This document shows, piece by piece, positions 62,013 to 64,000 of a stretch of 64,000 nt of DNA. The translations under genes and the position numbers were made by a program. Under the pieces are notes generated by a model that saw only the letters and a list, made by a program, of their open reading frames with translations, did no database searches and was not told the origin of the DNA. This DNA comes from Desulfomicrobium macestii (lineage in GTDB: Bacteria > Desulfobacterota > Desulfovibrionia > Desulfovibrionales > Desulfomicrobiaceae), in the NCBI RefSeq assembly GCF_014873765.1, contig NZ_JADBGG010000003.1, positions 117,834 to 181,833 of the forward strand. Reading direction: 5' to 3'. Positions within the stretch are counted from its first letter, which is position 1; each line of letters opens with the position of its first letter.

Positions 62013-64000
62013 TTATGGTTCAGAGGTACTGGTTGGCTGCAGGTGCACGATGGTGTTTCCGCCCTGAGCCTTGGCTTGATAATTGGCTTTGTCGCAGCGT
62101 TCAAGCAGGGATTGCGAGGTATCCTCGGGTTCGAGCATGCTCATGCCAATGCTCAAGGTAACCTGATTTTGGTGCAATATGCTGAATTCTTTCTGAATTC
62201 TTTCTGCGATCGTCAGCAGGTTTTCGACGGTGGAGTTGCTGGAGATGACAACGAATTCGTCTCCTCCGAAGCGGCAGGGAAAATCCAGCCCCTTGCGCAG
62301 GATGCGTCGCAGGAGCTGCCCCAGCTCTTTCAAGGCCTTGTCGCCCCCGTGGTGACCATGGGTGTCGTTGAAGAGCTTGAACTTGTCGATGTCGAAAAAG
62401 ATCAGTCCGAGCGAGGATCCAGTGCGCTTGGCGCGGGACATTTCCCGGTCGAGAAGCGGCTGGAGGTGATGCCGGTTGAAAACCTGGGTCAGGGAATCGA
62501 AAAGAGCCTGTTCCCGGATCTTGCGCTCCAATCTTCTGATGGCCGAAATGTTGCGGCCGACAATCAGTCCATGGTCGGTTCCGAACGAAAAGCGTGAAAA
62601 GACGAGCTCAAGCTGCAAGTGTTCGTCGTCAAGGACGATCTGCACTTCCACCGCCGCCTGGCTCTGCTCCAGAAATTCCATGTCCCAGGCTTCTTCCTGC
62701 GCGTTCATGGGGCGGGTCAGGTGGAAGAGGTTGCGGCCGGTCAGGAACGAGCCGTGGCGACCGGAGGCAAAGGTGATGGTCCCGACTTTGTCCGTGGTCA
62801 GGACCAGGTCCTGCATGGACCCGAGCAGGGTGTTCAGGAAGTCCCGTTGGTGCAGGGCCTCGAATTCGAGCACCCGGATTTCCGCCAGATCCTGGACCAT
62901 GGCCAGAATGTTCGTTTGCGAGCCGTGGCTGATTTTGTAACCGGCCAGGGAGAAGGACGAGGTCGCGGGCTCCTTGCCGGGACCAAGCGGGCAATGGATG
63001 GAGCAATGGCCTCCCTGGGATGAGTTGCTCAGGAAGTTGCGCCAGCCTTGCATGGCTTGCCGGGCCTGCTCCGCGTCCTTGCCCTGCGCCAGTCGGTCTT
63101 CGAGCTGCTCCGCGCCGTCGAGAAATTCGGTAAAGGTGGGATTGGCCCGCAAGATGCGCCCCTGTGCGTTGAGCAGCGCAACTCCGGTGGGAAGAATGTC
63201 AAGCAGCTCGGCCTTGATCTCAAGCTGGCCGACGGTGCGCGCCTGACGCCGGATGCCCCGGGCCAGGAGGCGCGTGTAGAGCGTGGCTTCGGCCCTGGTC
63301 CGGCTTGATTCGTTGGCGTCGTTCAGGTGCAGCTCTCCGACCGTTTGCCCCTCGGCTTCCAGTGGGTAGGCGTCTTCGGAAAATATCCTGAGTTTTTCAA
63401 GGGATGGGGCGATGTCGGGCCCGTGCACTCCGGCATTGTTCAGGACAAATCGTTCCCAGTACGTGTTGGCGGGCGCGTGCAGGATGATCTCGGCTTTGCG
63501 ACAGTCCCAGTTCCAGCGCAGATGCCTGCCGATGCAGGCCGCGATGGCCGCATTGCCGCCGGTCAGGCCCTCGACTTCCTTGGCCTGGTGGTGAAAATCC
63601 TGGATGGATTGAAGGGAGTGGGCGTAAAGCCTGTCTTCCGGATCAAGATCCTTGACGTTCATGGCCTCGGACAGTTCCGAAAAAAGAGTCGCGCATTGCC
63701 GACGCAGCCCGTCCATGCCTTCGGGAGGCAGGGCGCCTGCCTTGGCCAGAAGAAAGCTGAGCTGGTTCAAGCTGTCCGGGGCCGGGTCGGTGCGAAATTC
63801 CGCTTCCGCCCATCTGGTTCCGAGAATGACCGCCTGGGTCAGGGGCGGGTAGTCGAAGACATGTTCCAGGTCGTGGTGCGCGGTGATGGCCGCGATCATG
63901 GGTTCGGGGAAATTCCACTGCGTGAGCAGTTCTGCGGTCAGGGTGGAGTGATCCTCCGGAAGATGGTCCTGCCAGGACATGAAGGTCGGGCCGGTGTTGA
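62013..64000 (-). CDS. GGDEF diguanylate cyclase with HDOD-like N-terminal region (5' end outside the window)
   Basis: At least 662 residues are encoded and the frame is open to the window edge. The N-terminal part (HSTLTAELLTQWNFPEPMIA, AITAHHDLEH) resembles the end of an HDOD domain. A PAS-like middle (about 240-460 of the visible part) includes LPTGVALLNAQGRILRANPT and VLTTDKVGTITFASG. The C-terminal GGDEF domain has CRFGGDEFVVI, the active-site signature, and SLTQVFNRHHLQPLLDREMS at its start. The inhibitory I-site is KGLD instead of RxxD, so product feedback may be weak. It probably makes cyclic di-GMP. The in-frame ATG at 63980 is not the true start because HDOD homology continues past it. 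It is upstream of purL on the same strand. Confidence 0.85.
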   Translation of the reverse strand, partial: NTGPTFMSWQDHLPEDHSTLTAELLTQWNFPEPMIAAITAHHDLEHVFDYPPLTQAVILGTRWAEAEFRTDPAPDSLNQLSFLLAKAGALPPEGMDGLRRQCATLFSELSEAMNVKDLDPEDRLYAHSLQSIQDFHHQAKEVEGLTGGNAAIAACIGRHLRWNWDCRKAEIILHAPANTYWERFVLNNAGVHGPDIAPSLEKLRIFSEDAYPLEAEGQTVGELHLNDANESSRTRAEATLYTRLLARGIRRQARTVGQLEIKAELLDILPTGVALLNAQGRILRANPTFTEFLDGAEQLEDRLAQGKDAEQARQAMQGWRNFLSNSSQGGHCSIHCPLGPGKEPATSSFSLAGYKISHGSQTNILAMVQDLAEIRVLEFEALHQRDFLNTLLGSMQDLVLTTDKVGTITFASGRHGSFLTGRNLFHLTRPMNAQEEAWDMEFLEQSQAAVEVQIVLDDEHLQLELVFSRFSFGTDHGLIVGRNISAIRRLERKIREQALFDSLTQVFNRHHLQPLLDREMSRAKRTGSSLGLIFFDIDKFKLFNDTHGHHGGDKALKELGQLLRRILRKGLDFPCRFGGDEFVVISSNSTVENLLTIAERIQKEFSILHQNQVTLSIGMSMLEPEDTSQSLLERCDKANYQAKAQGGNTIVHLQPTSTSEP

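Noticed and set aside
58983-62597. A 1204-residue open frame on the plus strand
   Set aside because: It is antisense to purL and the GGDEF gene, with low-complexity Gly/Ala/His composition and no RBS.

Overview
The window is about 60% G+C and gene-dense, with Shine-Dalgarno-led genes that often overlap by 4 nt. The gene families suggest a free-living, flagellated Gram-negative bacterium of the Desulfovibrionales type, possibly Desulfomicrobium-like. The hints are the split IMP-synthesis genes, a 993-residue PurL, the futalosine-type UbiD decarboxylase, sigma-54 ammonium-transport operons and the coaBC/par/hld arrangement. The taxonomic call is inference; there is no rRNA here to confirm it.

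Layout. 1-653: a 45-bp tandem repeat array ending in a hairpin, then the leader of a malic enzyme gene. 654-5056: malic enzyme, a small membrane protein, a TonB protein and an RlmI-type rRNA methyltransferase. 5121-7368: a compact restriction-modification island in the order vsr, C5 methyltransferase, Eco29kI-type GIY-YIG endonuclease, all with ATGA overlaps. 7385-11800: an RND efflux pump with its lipoprotein adaptor. 11971-16168: AzlC/AzlD amino-acid exporter genes with an aminotransferase, divergent from a MocR regulator. 16229-17530: a radical SAM protein. 17738-24247: two divergent ammonium-transporter/PII units, each with a sigma-54 promoter, the second followed by glnD. 24252-25685: a protein with a diadenylate-cyclase-like domain.

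26361-34393 looks close to the replication origin in character. parB and parA are separated by an opposite-strand gene, and five parS-like 16-mers lie across 5.4 kb. Heptose-synthesis genes (hldA, hldC), a sugar epimerase and coaBC are interleaved. 34386-42070: an orphan GspE-type ATPase convergent with a flagellar basal-body operon (flgB flgC fliE fliF fliG fliH fliI), which has a candidate sigma-54 promoter. A TPR gene with its own sigma-54 promoter diverges from it.

43010-64000 is mainly housekeeping: two separate purH halves, purA, purL, hflX, plsY, an RNase II-family protein, holB, serB, fxsA, a UbiD-type decarboxylase, pyruvate kinase, a glycosyltransferase and a truncated HDOD-like/GGDEF protein. 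Repeats are notable throughout: a 106-bp array carrying a REP palindrome (45366-45785), a single REP copy (14603), a nested inverted repeat (14370-14548), a 116-bp palindrome (17618-17733) and a 9-bp tandem repeat (54009).

The items I consider most worth a second look are the diadenylate-cyclase-like protein with a changed RHR motif, the interrupted par locus with its parS cluster, the PII protein with Met in place of Tyr51, the apparent AUA start of hflX, and the hairpins occupying the Shine-Dalgarno position of holB and glnD.
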